Shown in pieces: positions 17,680 to 26,129 of a stretch of DNA of 64,000 nucleotides; within the stretch, counting starts at the first letter, position 1; each line of letters starts with the position of its first letter. The stretch lies in assembly GCF_001953875.1 (NCBI RefSeq), contig NZ_MQUR01000016.1, positions 33,481 to 97,480 of the forward strand. Direction: 5' to 3'. Source of the DNA: Streptomyces amritsarensis (lineage in GTDB: Bacteria > Actinomycetota > Actinomycetes > Streptomycetales > Streptomycetaceae). The notes under the pieces are model-generated. The model saw only the letters and a list, made by a program, of their open reading frames with translations, made no database searches and was not told the origin of the DNA. Position numbers and translations under genes: made by a program.

Positions 17680-18731
17680 CGCTCCATGCGGCGCCGGTCG
17701 GCGTCGTCCCACGCCCGGGTGTCCCGGGGCCGGACGTAGGGTTCCTGGTCCTCGGGCAGCCCTCCGGCGATCGCCCGTCGGCGACCCAGTTCGGCGTCGA
17801 ACTCCAGGCCCAGGAGGATCGCGAGGTTGGTGATCCACAGCCAGACCAGGAAGACGATCACCCCGGCGAGTGTGCCGTACGTCTTGTTGTAGGAGCCGAA
17901 GTTCGCGACGTAGAACGCGAAACCGGCCGAGGCGATCATCCAGATCAGCAGGGCCAGGAAGCTGCCGGGCGTCACCCACCTCATTCCACGGCCCTTGGCG
18001 TTCGGCGCCGCCCAGTACAGCAGCGCGATCATGACCGTGACGAGGAGGACGAGGACCGGCCACTTCGCGATGGACCACACCGTCAGGGCGCTGTCGCCCA
18101 CGCCCAGGGCCGCGCCGGCGCGCCGGGCCAGGCCGCCGGTGAAGACGACGATGAGGGCGCTGGCGCAGGCGAGGACCATCAACGTGACGGTGAGCGCCAG
18201 GCGCAGCGGGAGCACCTTCCAGACGGGGCGGCCTTCGGGTATGTCGTAGACGGCGTTCGAGGTACGGATGAACGCGGCGATGTAGCCGGAGGCCGACCAC
18301 ACCGCGACGACCAGCCCCACGATCGCCACGAGGGAGCCGACACCCGCATTGCCCTGCAACTGCTGCACCGCGCTGGTGATCACCTCGCGTGCCGAGCCCG
18401 GTGCGAGAGTGCGCAGGTTGTCCAGCACCCGCTGCGTCGTCGCGTCACCCGCGATGCCCAGCATGGAGACCAGCACCAGCAGGGCGGGGAAGAGCGCCAG
18501 CACACCGTAGTAGGTCAGCGCCGCCGCACGGTCGGCCAGCTCGTCGTCCTTGAACTCCCTCAGGGTGCCGCGCACCACCTCCTTCCAGGACTGGCGGGGC
18601 AGAGCGGACAACCGGTCCGGCTGCCGCTCCTCGACCTTCTCGTCAGGGCCGGCGGCGGCCGGAACGGCCTGTCGGCTCTCGTCGGCCCGCTCGGGCTCGC
18701 CGCCTCGATATGTCTTCGCCGTGTGCTTCAT
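17676..18731 (-). CDS. YihY/BrkB-family inner membrane protein
   Basis: A 351-aa membrane protein. A hydrophilic N-terminus (~60 residues) is followed by six hydrophobic helices. The family core LADRAAALTYYGVLALFPALL and the C-terminal NLAILLGLEFDAELGRRRA are present. The family was once called RNase BN, but no nuclease motif is visible and members are now regarded as membrane proteins of unclear function. First gene of a coupled group with the 124-aa protein and the M20 peptidase. Confidence 0.92.
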   Translation of the reverse strand: MKHTAKTYRGGEPERADESRQAVPAAAGPDEKVEERQPDRLSALPRQSWKEVVRGTLREFKDDELADRAAALTYYGVLALFPALLVLVSMLGIAGDATTQRVLDNLRTLAPGSAREVITSAVQQLQGNAGVGSLVAIVGLVVAVWSASGYIAAFIRTSNAVYDIPEGRPVWKVLPLRLALTVTLMVLACASALIVVFTGGLARRAGAALGVGDSALTVWSIAKWPVLVLLVTVMIALLYWAAPNAKGRGMRWVTPGSFLALLIWMIASAGFAFYVANFGSYNKTYGTLAGVIVFLVWLWITNLAILLGLEFDAELGRRRAIAGGLPEDQEPYVRPRDTRAWDDADRRRMER

Positions 18732-18794
18732 GCCCTGCGGCTGTCCAAGACGGCGCCACTCATGTCACGGCGCCCCGTGATCGTCGCCGGCCGG

Positions 18795-19337
18795 TCAGCC
18801 GTCGAATGCGACGTCTTCGACCAGGCAGACGTCGGCGGACATGTTGCGGCTCATCATCCGAAGGGCCGCCTCGGCCAGATCGCCGTCGATGTGGGCCACG
18901 GCGTCCTGCGGCACGACGACGTCGAAGTGCCGGATGTGCGCGTCCAGCGCCGAGTACAGCACGCACTGCTCGGTCACCTGGCCGCACAGGACCAGGCGCT
19001 CCGCCTCGAGCTGGCCCAGCAGGTAGGCCAGCGGGGTTTCGAAGAAGATCGAGTGCCGCGCCTTGACCACGAAGAGCGAGTTCTTGTCGGGGGCGATCGG
19101 CTCCACGAGGCTCCTGTGGCGGCCGGCGAGGGCCGCGTCGACGATTTCGCCGTGGTGGGAGCGCCATTGTCCGAAGTTGTCGTTCACGTAGACGACGGGC
19201 GAATCGCTGGCGCGGGCGTGCTCCAGCAAGGTCGTGATGCCGGGGAGCACCCCACGGACGGATGTGACGAGGGTTTCGGCGTCCTTGTGCTCGTAGGTGT
19301 TGAGCATGTCGATCACGATGAGCGCCGTGGGGGGCAT
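18795..19337 (-). CDS. Isochorismatase-like cysteine hydrolase
   Basis: A 180-aa protein of the isochorismatase superfamily. The putative catalytic triad is Asp in LIVIDMLNTY, Lys in VVKARHS, and Cys in GQVTEQCVLYS. DFxxD-type residues and the AHIDGD loop follow. Substrates in this family range from isochorismate to nicotinamide and carbamates; no menaquinone or siderophore genes are adjacent, so the substrate is open. GAGAGG lies upstream of the ATG at 19337. It is divergent from the CBS gene. Confidence 0.9.
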   Translation of the reverse strand: MPPTALIVIDMLNTYEHKDAETLVTSVRGVLPGITTLLEHARASDSPVVYVNDNFGQWRSHHGEIVDAALAGRHRSLVEPIAPDKNSLFVVKARHSIFFETPLAYLLGQLEAERLVLCGQVTEQCVLYSALDAHIRHFDVVVPQDAVAHIDGDLAEAALRMMSRNMSADVCLVEDVAFDG

Positions 19338-19539
19338 GGGAGCCGCCGCCTCTCGTCTTCGTTCTCCGCCCGGTCTCTTCCAGTCTGGGTCATCCGGGCC
19401 CCGGCCACACGAGTCGGGTCCGCAACGCGCGCACCCCTGGGGCAGCCCCGCGCAAGGCCGGGCCTGCGGGCGTAAACGGGGACGGCCCGGGCAGGCGCCG
19501 TGCGAGACAAGCGAGAACGGGCAAGCGAGAGGAAGCACC

Positions 19540-19953
19540 ATGACCACCGCACGCGAGATCATGACTCCGGACGCCACCTGCGTCGACGCGCAGGAGAACA
19601 TGCTGGAGGCAGCCAAGAAGATGGCCGCCCACGGAGTCGGCGCACTCCCCATCTGCGGGGACGACAACAAGCTGAAGGGCATGCTGACCGACCGCGACAT
19701 CGTGGTGAAGGTACTCGGCGCGGGAAAGGACCCGGCCCGGACCAGCGCCGGCGACTTGGCGCAAGGGGAAGCCGTCACCATCGGAGCCGACGACGAGGCG
19801 GAGGAGATCCTGCGCACCATGACCGAGCACAAGGTACGCCGGCTGCCGGTCATCGACGGTCACACCCTGATCGGGATCGTGGCCCAGGCGGACGTGGCCC
19901 GCGCCCTCCCCAACCCGCAGGTCGGCGACCTTCTGGAGGCCATGTCCTCCTGA
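19540..19953 (+). CDS. CBS-domain pair protein
   Basis: A 137-aa protein made of two CBS motifs, ~1-60 (MTTAREIMTPDATCVD then AAHGVGALPICGDDNKLKGM) and ~70-130 (EEILRTMTEHKVRRLPVIDG then LIGIVAQADVARAL). Stand-alone CBS proteins of this size resemble mycobacterial Hrp1 and typically bind adenine nucleotides as cytoplasmic sensors. GAGAGGAA sits before the ATG. A nucleotide ligand is assumed from the family. Confidence 0.92.
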   Translation: MTTAREIMTPDATCVDAQENMLEAAKKMAAHGVGALPICGDDNKLKGMLTDRDIVVKVLGAGKDPARTSAGDLAQGEAVTIGADDEAEEILRTMTEHKVRRLPVIDGHTLIGIVAQADVARALPNPQVGDLLEAMSS

Positions 19954-20278
19954 CGCCGACGCGGCTCGGTGACGGCCGACACCCGGCGAGCCGCGGTCGT
20001 TCGTCACCCGCGGCGGCCAGAACGCCGTCGCGGAGTGCGCGGCCGCGCGCCGCCGGGTCGGCCGTGGTGCGCGACCGGTGGCCCAGCCGGAGCAGCGGCC
20101 GGCCGTCCTCGACGAGGCGTCGGCCCTCGACGGTGGCGCGTGGCTCCACGCGGGCGCCCGGCGACGGCCGCCCTCCGCGCGGCCGGGCCCTCGACTCGTC
20201 GACCGGGGCGGCGAGGGCGGCCGAAGTCCTGCTCTCCATCACGGACACCTGATCCCGCTGCCCGCAACCAGCCCCCCG
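19954..20278 (-). other. Gap with a weakly coding minus-strand frame
   Basis: No recognised gene. A minus-strand frame starting at 20239 (ATG) or 20248 (GTG) runs leftward into the CBS gene, to 19850. Its third positions are about 90% G/C and it is Arg/Pro/Ala-rich (MESRTSAALAAPVDESRARP), but it shows no family motif and overlaps the convergent gene by ~100 nt. It may be an unconserved gene or chance. Confidence 0.3.
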
Positions 20279-20629
20279 TCAGGAGGAGGAGCGGTACCAG
20301 CGTTGTTGTTCGCGCCTCCTGCGCCTGATGACGTACAGGTCCACCAGTGCCACGAGGGCCAGGAGGAAGCAGCAGACGGCGAGGGCCGTGTAGAGGGTCG
20401 GCGGCGGGCCGGCCGTGGCGGCCGCTTCGGCTCCGAGGAGCAGCAGCAGGACGCCGCCCAGCGCGAAGATCGGCGCGAAGAGCAGGGAGAGCAGGTGGCG
20501 GAGCCTCAGATCGCTGCGGGCCCATCGGGGTTCACTGCCGTCGTGCCGCCAACGCACGGCGGCCGCGCGCGCCTGCCGATCGGCGGCGCGCCCGCTCGGG
20601 TAGTTGCGGTGTCGGTCGTGGGAAGCCAT
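20279..20629 (-). CDS. DUF6343-like small membrane protein
   Basis: A 116-aa protein. The motif GSEPRWARSDLRLRHLLSLL precedes two hydrophobic helices (PIFALGGVLLLLLG and LAVCCFLLALVALVDLYVI) and a basic tail RRRRREQQRW. This layout matches the DUF6343 family of Streptomyces, function unknown. The start is either ATG 20629 or the ATG two codons upstream at 20635. Confidence 0.8.
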   Translation of the reverse strand: MASHDRHRNYPSGRAADRQARAAAVRWRHDGSEPRWARSDLRLRHLLSLLFAPIFALGGVLLLLLGAEAAATAGPPPTLYTALAVCCFLLALVALVDLYVIRRRRREQQRWYRSSS

Positions 20630-20879
20630 GCGCATCGCCCTCCCGCCGGCGGCGGACCGGCCTGCGCGGGGACCCGAAGGGCTGCGGCGGGCCACCTGCG
20701 TCCGTCTCGGATCAGGTCGTCTGCCCGAGCCGGGCCGCCTCACACCCGTGTGGCACGCGGCGACGGCGGGGCCCGGCCACAACGGGCGCCGTAGTCGCGC
20801 CCGGACCGACTACAGCGGGAAACGGAGGGTAGAAGCAGTCGACTGGAAGGGAGGGGCCGACTGCAAGGAGGTGGGCGGC

Positions 20880-21863
20880 GTGGCTCGTCCTGTATGGGCC
20901 GGGAACCTGTCGTTCGGGCTGGTCAGCCTGCCGGTGGGCCTCTACACGGCCACCGACAGCCACACAATCCGCTTCCACCAGCTACAGCGCGGGACCTCCG
21001 ACCGGATCCGCAACCGGAGGGTGAACGAGCGCACCGGTGAGGAGGTCGGGCTCTCCGACATCGTCAAGGGCTACGACGCGGGAGGCGAATACGTCCTGGT
21101 GGAGCCGAAGGAACTCGACGAGATCGCCCCGGGCCGCTCGCAGACGCTGGAGATGGCCGGTTTCGTCGACCTGGACGAGGTAGAGCCGATCTTCTTCGAC
21201 AAGACCTACTACCTCGGCCCGCGCGGCAAGGAGTACGAAAAGGTCTACAGCCTCTTGGAGCAGGCCCTCAGCCGGACCGGCAAGGCGGGCATCGCGACGT
21301 TCGTGATGCGCCAGCACGAGTACCTGGTCGCGGTGAAGGCCGAGGACGGCCTGCTGACGTTGCACACCCTCCACTGGGCCGACGAGATCCGAAACCCCGA
21401 GGACCAGATCGACGGCCTGCCGGGAAAGGCCCGGGGCACCGCCAAGGAGGTGCGGATGGCCGAGCAGCTCATCGAGGCCCTGGCCATGAAGTGGGACCCC
21501 GAGCAGTTCCATGACACCTTCCAGGAGAAGGTCGCCGCCCTCATCGAGGCCAAGAAGGCGGGCGAGACGGTCGAGAAGGCCGAGCCGGCCGCCGAGCCCA
21601 CCGGCGCCGTCGACCTCATGGAGGCCCTGCGCGCCAGCGTGGAGCGCGCCCGCAGCCCGAAGGGCGACGGCGGCAAGGCCACCGCCTCCGGCAAGGCCGC
21701 CGCGAAGAAGGCTCCGGCGAAGAAGCGGGTCCGGGCGAAGCCGAAGGAGGACCTCGGCAGCCTGTCGAAGGCGGACCTCTACAAGAAGGCCGCCGCCGCC
21801 AACGTCTCGGGCCGCTCCCACATGACCCGCGACGACCTGGTCGAGGCCCTGTCCTCGGCATGA
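20880..21863 (+). CDS. ku: DNA end-joining protein Ku
   Basis: A 327-aa bacterial Ku. The N-terminal core VARPVWAGNLSFGLVSLPVG is diagnostic; the beta-barrel ring domain extends to about residue 215. A Lys/Ala-rich linker follows, and the last ~40 residues (LGSLSKADLYKKAAAANVSG then RSHMTRDDLVEALS) resemble a SAP/Rho-N-type DNA-binding end. Ku encircles DNA ends and recruits ligase. The GTG at 20880 follows AAGGAGG at 20865-20871. It lies 21 bp before an ATP-dependent ligase gene. Confidence 0.94.
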   Translation: MARPVWAGNLSFGLVSLPVGLYTATDSHTIRFHQLQRGTSDRIRNRRVNERTGEEVGLSDIVKGYDAGGEYVLVEPKELDEIAPGRSQTLEMAGFVDLDEVEPIFFDKTYYLGPRGKEYEKVYSLLEQALSRTGKAGIATFVMRQHEYLVAVKAEDGLLTLHTLHWADEIRNPEDQIDGLPGKARGTAKEVRMAEQLIEALAMKWDPEQFHDTFQEKVAALIEAKKAGETVEKAEPAAEPTGAVDLMEALRASVERARSPKGDGGKATASGKAAAKKAPAKKRVRAKPKEDLGSLSKADLYKKAAAANVSGRSHMTRDDLVEALSSA

Positions 21864-21884
21864 ACGCGAAGGGCAGGTCCCGGG

Positions 21885-22895
21885 ATGACCCTGCGGGCGC
21901 CGGTGGAGCCGATGCTCGCCCAGGCCGTGGAGGCGGTACCCGGACCCGGGGTGCTGGGCGAGCTGGCCTTCGAGCAGAAATTCGACGGCTACCGTGCGCT
22001 GCTCTTCACCCGCACCGCGACGGGAGAGGACCTCGTGCTGCAGACCCGGCGCGGACGCCGGGTCCAGAACCGGTTCCCCGACCTCGTCTCCGCCGCCGAA
22101 CAGCTGCCGGACGGCCTGGTCCTCGACGGTGAACTCCTCACGTGGGACGCGGCCGCGGGCCGGCTGTCCTTCGAGGGCCTCCAGCGCCGAACCGCCGCCC
22201 GCGGCCCCGCCGCGCGCCGCCTCGCCGCGGCCCTGCCCGCCTACTTCGTCGCCTTCGACATCCTGCAGCAGGACGACATCGAACTGCTGCAGCACCCCTA
22301 CCGGCAGCGCCGCCTTCGGCTGGAAGCCCTTTTCACGACCCTTCGGCTGTCCGCTCCCTGGACGTTGGTCCCCATGACCACGGACCTCCTCAAGGCCGAG
22401 CAGTGGCTGGAATCCCGGGCGCAGATCCCCGGCATCGAAGGCCTCGTGGTCAAACCCATGAACCAGCCGTACCTCCCCGGGCACAGGGGCTGGTACAAAC
22501 TCCGCCGCCGGGACACCACCGAAGCGATCATCGGCGCGATCACCGGCACCCTGGTCCGACCCCAGCTCCTCCTGCTGGGCCGCCGCGACCCCCACGGCAC
22601 CCTCCTTCCCACCGGCCGCACCGCCCCGCTGCGCCCCGAAGCCGCCCGCCTGGTCGCGGAGAACCTCACCCCCGCGGACCGGACACACCCCTGGACGGGG
22701 ATGCGTTTCGCCTCGGCGTGGGGCAGCCGCGCGACGCTCGACGTGACGCTGGTCCACCCCGACCTCGTCGCCGAGATCAGCGCCGACACCGCCGTCGACC
22801 GCGGCGGCGTCCACCGCCACCCGGTGCGGTACAAACGGCTGCGTCTGGACATGAGCCCCGAGGAGGCACCCCTCTTCGCCACCGCCGACAGCTGA
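21885..22895 (+). CDS. ATP-dependent DNA ligase (LigC/LigD-ligase type)
   Basis: A 336-aa ATP-dependent ligase. The nucleotidyl-transfer lysine is in EQKFDGYR (Lys32). Motif III-like YFVAFDIL, motif IV EGLVVKP and motif V GWYKLRR follow in order, with an OB-fold domain from about residue 205. It contains only the ligase module; the polymerase and 3'-phosphoesterase modules of LigD are absent here. Together with ku it forms a minimal end-joining pair; polymerase may be encoded elsewhere. Confidence 0.93.
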   Translation: MTLRAPVEPMLAQAVEAVPGPGVLGELAFEQKFDGYRALLFTRTATGEDLVLQTRRGRRVQNRFPDLVSAAEQLPDGLVLDGELLTWDAAAGRLSFEGLQRRTAARGPAARRLAAALPAYFVAFDILQQDDIELLQHPYRQRRLRLEALFTTLRLSAPWTLVPMTTDLLKAEQWLESRAQIPGIEGLVVKPMNQPYLPGHRGWYKLRRRDTTEAIIGAITGTLVRPQLLLLGRRDPHGTLLPTGRTAPLRPEAARLVAENLTPADRTHPWTGMRFASAWGSRATLDVTLVHPDLVAEISADTAVDRGGVHRHPVRYKRLRLDMSPEEAPLFATADS

Positions 22896-22929
22896 CGCAG
22901 CCCTGGCGACGACATCCCGGGGCCGCGCC

Positions 22930-22964
22930 CCGCCCCTTGCGCCACGGCCGGACGCAAGGGGCGG
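22930..22964. terminator. Bidirectional hairpin terminator
   Basis: Arms CCGCCCCTTGCG and CGCAAGGGGCGG (12 bp each, perfect) flank an 11-nt loop. The hairpin lies between the convergent ligase and DUF4396 genes and can serve both. Confidence 0.75.
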
Positions 22965-22986
22965 TGCGGACTGCCGGCCTGCCAGG

Positions 22987-23535
22987 TCAGTGGTAGGCGT
23001 GGACGACGGCGTGGCCCTTGCCGCGGCCGATCATCCACTTGTTCACCGGCGTCGTGACGAGGAATGCGACGGCGAAGCCGCCGAGCAGCGCTCCCCAGAA
23101 CAGTCCGTCCGAGAGGTGGGCGTCCATGGCGCCGGGGGTGAGGGCGATGATGCTGTTGTCGACGAGCTCCATGACGGCGATCGAGACGGTGTCGGCGGCC
23201 AGGGCGACCTTGATCGCGCTCTTCCAGTCGAGGCCGGCCCTGCGGACCGCGAACAGGGTGAAGGAGTAGCCGAAGACGAACGCGAGCGTGATCGCGAGGA
23301 TCATCGTCTGGACGTTGCCCCACATCAGGGCGGTGCCGATGACCATGCCGAGGATCTCGCCGATGGCGCACCCGGTCAGGCAGTGCAGCGTCGCCTTCGC
23401 CGCGGCCCCCCAGGTCACGCCGCCCGTCCGGTGCCCTGCGTGACCCTCGTGACCCGCGTGCCCTGCGTGACCCGCGTGCGCCTGGTGCGCGTCGTGGTCG
23501 TGTGCGGTGGTCGTGTGGTGTGCGCCGTGATCCAT
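22987..23535 (-). CDS. DUF4396 membrane protein with His-rich N-terminus
   Basis: A 182-aa protein. The first ~38 residues are a His-rich metal-binding-like stretch (MDHGAHHTTTAHDHDAHQ then repeats of AGH). The rest is a DUF4396 domain with about four membrane helices (LTGCAIGEILGMVIGTALMW; MILAITLAFVFGYSFTLFAV; GALLGGFAVAFLVTTPV). In other bacteria this family lies beside copper genes. A CsoR-like palindrome sits ~60 bp upstream. I chose the ATG at 23535, 9 nt after GGGAG; the ATG at 23544 has no usable spacing. Confidence 0.88.
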   Translation of the reverse strand: MDHGAHHTTTAHDHDAHQAHAGHAGHAGHEGHAGHRTGGVTWGAAAKATLHCLTGCAIGEILGMVIGTALMWGNVQTMILAITLAFVFGYSFTLFAVRRAGLDWKSAIKVALAADTVSIAVMELVDNSIIALTPGAMDAHLSDGLFWGALLGGFAVAFLVTTPVNKWMIGRGKGHAVVHAYH

Positions 23536-23595
23536 GACCGTCATCTCCCATACCGTCAGTGCGATCCCGCCCCCGCGGGCCCACTCCATCACTGT

Positions 23596-23612
23596 ATACC
23601 CCCTGGGGGTAT
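23596..23612. promoter_or_regulatory. CsoR-like operator palindrome
   Basis: The sequence ATACCCCCTGGGGGTAT is a perfect palindrome with a single central T, the form of CsoR copper-repressor operators in Streptomyces and other Actinobacteria. It lies 61 bp before the DUF4396 start (minus strand), with TATACA at its DUF4396-proximal edge as a possible -10, and 229 bp before the divergent DUF6153 gene. No csoR gene is in the window. Confidence 0.75.
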
Positions 23613-23840
23613 CTGCAAGGGGGGTTTTCGGATCGCTGTGCGCGGCGGCGCGCCAACCCGGAAAACCGGAACGGGCCCCGACGGATACGGCGGCGTCCAG
23701 CCGGCGGTGCCCGGCGGCGCTCTGCACGACAGGCGGCCCCGCCCGGGCACCCGGAACACCCCCGCGGGTATCACGGTGCGAGCTGGTCCGCTGCGACCCT
23801 CGCCTCGCCACCCGCGGAGTGGGCCGCTTACGATGCGGGC

Positions 23841-24284
23841 ATGAACGGTCAGGTCGTGCGCGCGGTGCAGCCCTTGGGGCTGCGCTCCCGCGTGCTCCTC
23901 GTCCTGGCCGTACTGGCGGGGCTGGTGGCCATGCACGGTCTGGGGCCCGCCCCCCTGCCGGCCGCCGCGCACGCGGCGACCGCTTCCCACCACGCGGCGA
24001 CCACGAGGCACGCCGAACGGTCGGCGGCCTCCGATGCCGCATGCCCGGACGGATGCGTCCACGCCGGTGATCCGGCCGGCGGCGAAGGCGGCGGGCACGC
24101 CGAGCACGCCGACGGGACCTGTGCCGCAACGGGCACAGCCGGCGCGCCGGTGCTGTCGGCGCCCGCGGTCCTGCCCGGCAGCACCGAAGCCGAGGCGGTC
24201 CCGGCACACGGGGTCGTTCCCGGCGCCGCCGCCTGCGGGCGGGCACCGCCGTCACTGAGCGAGCTGCAACTCCTGCGCATATAG
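23841..24284 (+). CDS. DUF6153 family exported protein
   Basis: A 147-aa protein typical of Streptomyces DUF6153. A hydrophobic helix (VLLVLAVLAGLVAMHGL) forms a signal/anchor, then come His-rich stretches (HAATASHHAATTRHAE, GGGHAEHADG), Cys residues (AACPDGCVH) and the family C-terminus PSLSELQLLRI. The His/Cys content suggests copper binding. It precedes DUF305 and F510_1955-like lipoproteins. The ATG at 23841 lacks a strong ribosome binding site. Confidence 0.85.
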   Translation: MNGQVVRAVQPLGLRSRVLLVLAVLAGLVAMHGLGPAPLPAAAHAATASHHAATTRHAERSAASDAACPDGCVHAGDPAGGEGGGHAEHADGTCAATGTAGAPVLSAPAVLPGSTEAEAVPAHGVVPGAAACGRAPPSLSELQLLRI

Positions 24285-24384
24285 GGCCGCCCCGGCCGCC
24301 CGGCCCCGAGCGGCCGGCGAGCCTCCGGCCCGTCCTCCCCGCACGCCCGCGAGACGCCCGCGTGCCCTCCCGCAGGAGTTCCAC

Positions 24385-25023
24385 ATGATCACCACGCGTT
24401 CCCTGATCCGCCGCGCCACCGCCGTGGCCGCGGCCGCCAGCGCCGCTGTCGTCCTCGCCGCCTGCGGCGCCGACGGCGACGACCGCGGCGGCGCAGCCCA
24501 CAACGGGCTCGACGCCGCCTCCCCGTCCGCGTCGGCGCCCGCGCAGCAGGGCGACCACAACGGCGCCGACGTCGCGTTCGCACAGGGGATGATCCCCCAC
24601 CACCGCCAGGCCGTCGACATGGCCGACCTCGCCGCGACGCGCGCAGAATCGGCCGAGGTGAAGAAGCTGGCCGAGGAGATCAAGAAGGCCCAGGACCCGG
24701 AGATCAAGACCCTCTCCGGCTGGCTGACCGCCTGGGGCGAGCAGGTCCCGGCCGGGGGCTCCGGCCCCGCGGGCCACGAGGGCCACGACATGTCCGGGAT
24801 GATGACGGCCGAGGAGATGAAGCAGCTCCACTCGGCCTCGGGCAAGGCCTTCGACACGGCCTTCCTGACCATGATGGTCAAGCACCACGAAGGCGCCGTG
24901 ACCATGGCCAAAACCGAGCAGGCCGACGGCACGCACCAGGGCGCCGAGGACATGGCAGGACAGATCATCACCTCCCAGAGCGCGGAGATCGCCCGGATGA
25001 AGGCCCTCCTCGGACAGAGCTGA
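24385..25023 (+). CDS. DUF305 lipoprotein, likely metal binding
   Basis: A 212-aa lipoprotein; the lipobox is VLAAC at residue ~27. The DUF305 domain has the duplicated motif FAQGMIPHHRQAVDMA and FLTMMVKHHEGAVTMA, each supplying paired His and Met residues suited to Cu(I) or Cu(II). A His/Met-rich loop (GHEGHDMSGMM) lies between them. The ATG at 24385 follows GCAGGAG. Location in the copper-type block supports copper sequestration at the cell surface. Confidence 0.93.
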   Translation: MITTRSLIRRATAVAAAASAAVVLAACGADGDDRGGAAHNGLDAASPSASAPAQQGDHNGADVAFAQGMIPHHRQAVDMADLAATRAESAEVKKLAEEIKKAQDPEIKTLSGWLTAWGEQVPAGGSGPAGHEGHDMSGMMTAEEMKQLHSASGKAFDTAFLTMMVKHHEGAVTMAKTEQADGTHQGAEDMAGQIITSQSAEIARMKALLGQS

Positions 25024-25037
25024 GCCGCATCAGCGGT

Positions 25038-25078
25038 ACCCGGGGGCGGACGGCCGCGACGGCCGCCCGCCCCCGGGT
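25038..25078 (+). terminator. Strong hairpin after the DUF305 gene
   Basis: Two 19-nt arms with one mismatch (beginning ACCCGGGGGCGG, ending CGCCCCCGGGT) enclose a 3-nt loop, 15 nt after the DUF305 stop. It probably ends or attenuates transcription before the next gene. Confidence 0.7.
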
Positions 25079-25120
25079 CGGACGGCCCCTTCCTCCCCTT
25101 CAAGCGTTCTGGACCCACCC

Positions 25121-26026
25121 ATGACCCTCCATTCGCGCACCGTCGCGTTCACGGCAGCCGCCGCGGCCGCCGGCCTGCTGCTGACCGCCTGCTCGACCGC
25201 CGACACCCGCCCCGCACCCGGCAAGGCCGGCTCCGGCAGCGACGCCGACCCGGGAACCGGGCACCTGCACGGTCTCGGTGTCGACCCGGCCGACGGCACG
25301 CTCTACGCAGCCGGGCACCTCGGCGTCTTCCGCCTCACCCCGGCCGGCGCCGTCCGGATCGCCGACCGCCGCCAGGACACGATGGGCTTCACCGTCACCG
25401 GCCCGCGTACCTTCCTCGCCAGCGGCCATCCCTCCCCCGACGACCCCGCCGCGACCTCCCCCCACCTGGGCCTGATCCGCAGCACCGACGCCGGGGGCAC
25501 CTGGTCCACCGTCTCGGCCGCGGGCGAAGCCGACTTCCACTCGCTCCAGCAGGCCGGCCCGCTCCTCTACGGCCTCGACAGCCAGACCTCCAAGGTCTGG
25601 GCCAGCACGGACGGCGGCGCCACCTGGGAGCGGCGCGCGAAGATCCGGGCCGGTGACCTCGCCGCCCACGCGGGGACGCCGCATGAGGTGTGGGCGGCCG
25701 GGTCCGGCGGGCTGCTGCACAGCACCGACGGCGGTGCCACGTTCCGGCCGGTTCCCGGCGCGCCGGCCGTGGCCGCCGTGGAGCAGCCGGCTCCCGGCAG
25801 GCTGTTCGCCCTGGCGGTGGACGGCAGGGTCCTCGCCGGTGGCGACGGGAACTCCTGGAGCGAACAGGGGCGGCTTCCCGGCGGCGCCCAGGGGGCCGTA
25901 CTGACCGCGGTCGGGCCCGACCGCCTGCTGGCCGCCGACAGCGCCGATGCCGTTCACGAGTCCACGGACGGCGGCCGCACCTGGACGACGGTCCACCGGC
26001 CGGGCCACGCGAACACCGGACACTGA
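25121..26026 (+). CDS. F510_1955-like beta-propeller lipoprotein
   Basis: A 301-aa lipoprotein (lipobox LLLTAC at residue ~24). The mature part has sialidase-type Asp-box repeats: HGLGVDPADGTLYAA, STDAGGTWSTV, STDGGATWERR, STDGGATFRPV and STDGGRTWTTV. It resembles the F510_1955 family of glycosylhydrolase-fold proteins found next to DUF305 genes; catalytic activity is not evident. The Asp-boxes suggest a six- or seven-bladed propeller at the cell surface. Confidence 0.85.
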   Translation: MTLHSRTVAFTAAAAAAGLLLTACSTADTRPAPGKAGSGSDADPGTGHLHGLGVDPADGTLYAAGHLGVFRLTPAGAVRIADRRQDTMGFTVTGPRTFLASGHPSPDDPAATSPHLGLIRSTDAGGTWSTVSAAGEADFHSLQQAGPLLYGLDSQTSKVWASTDGGATWERRAKIRAGDLAAHAGTPHEVWAAGSGGLLHSTDGGATFRPVPGAPAVAAVEQPAPGRLFALAVDGRVLAGGDGNSWSEQGRLPGGAQGAVLTAVGPDRLLAADSADAVHESTDGGRTWTTVHRPGHANTGH

Positions 26027-26129
26027 CCCGCAGCCCGCACCGCCGCGCCTCTGCCGGAGTGGACCCGGCAGGGGCCACTGGTGCGGCACCGACGCCGGCT
26101 CCGGCCGCAACCGCACGCCGGTGGCGGGC

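Noticed and set aside
19850..20248. Minus-strand frame with high third-position GC
   Set aside because: It overlaps the CBS gene by ~100 nt, shows no family motif and has an Arg/Pro composition; kept only as a note in the gap entry.
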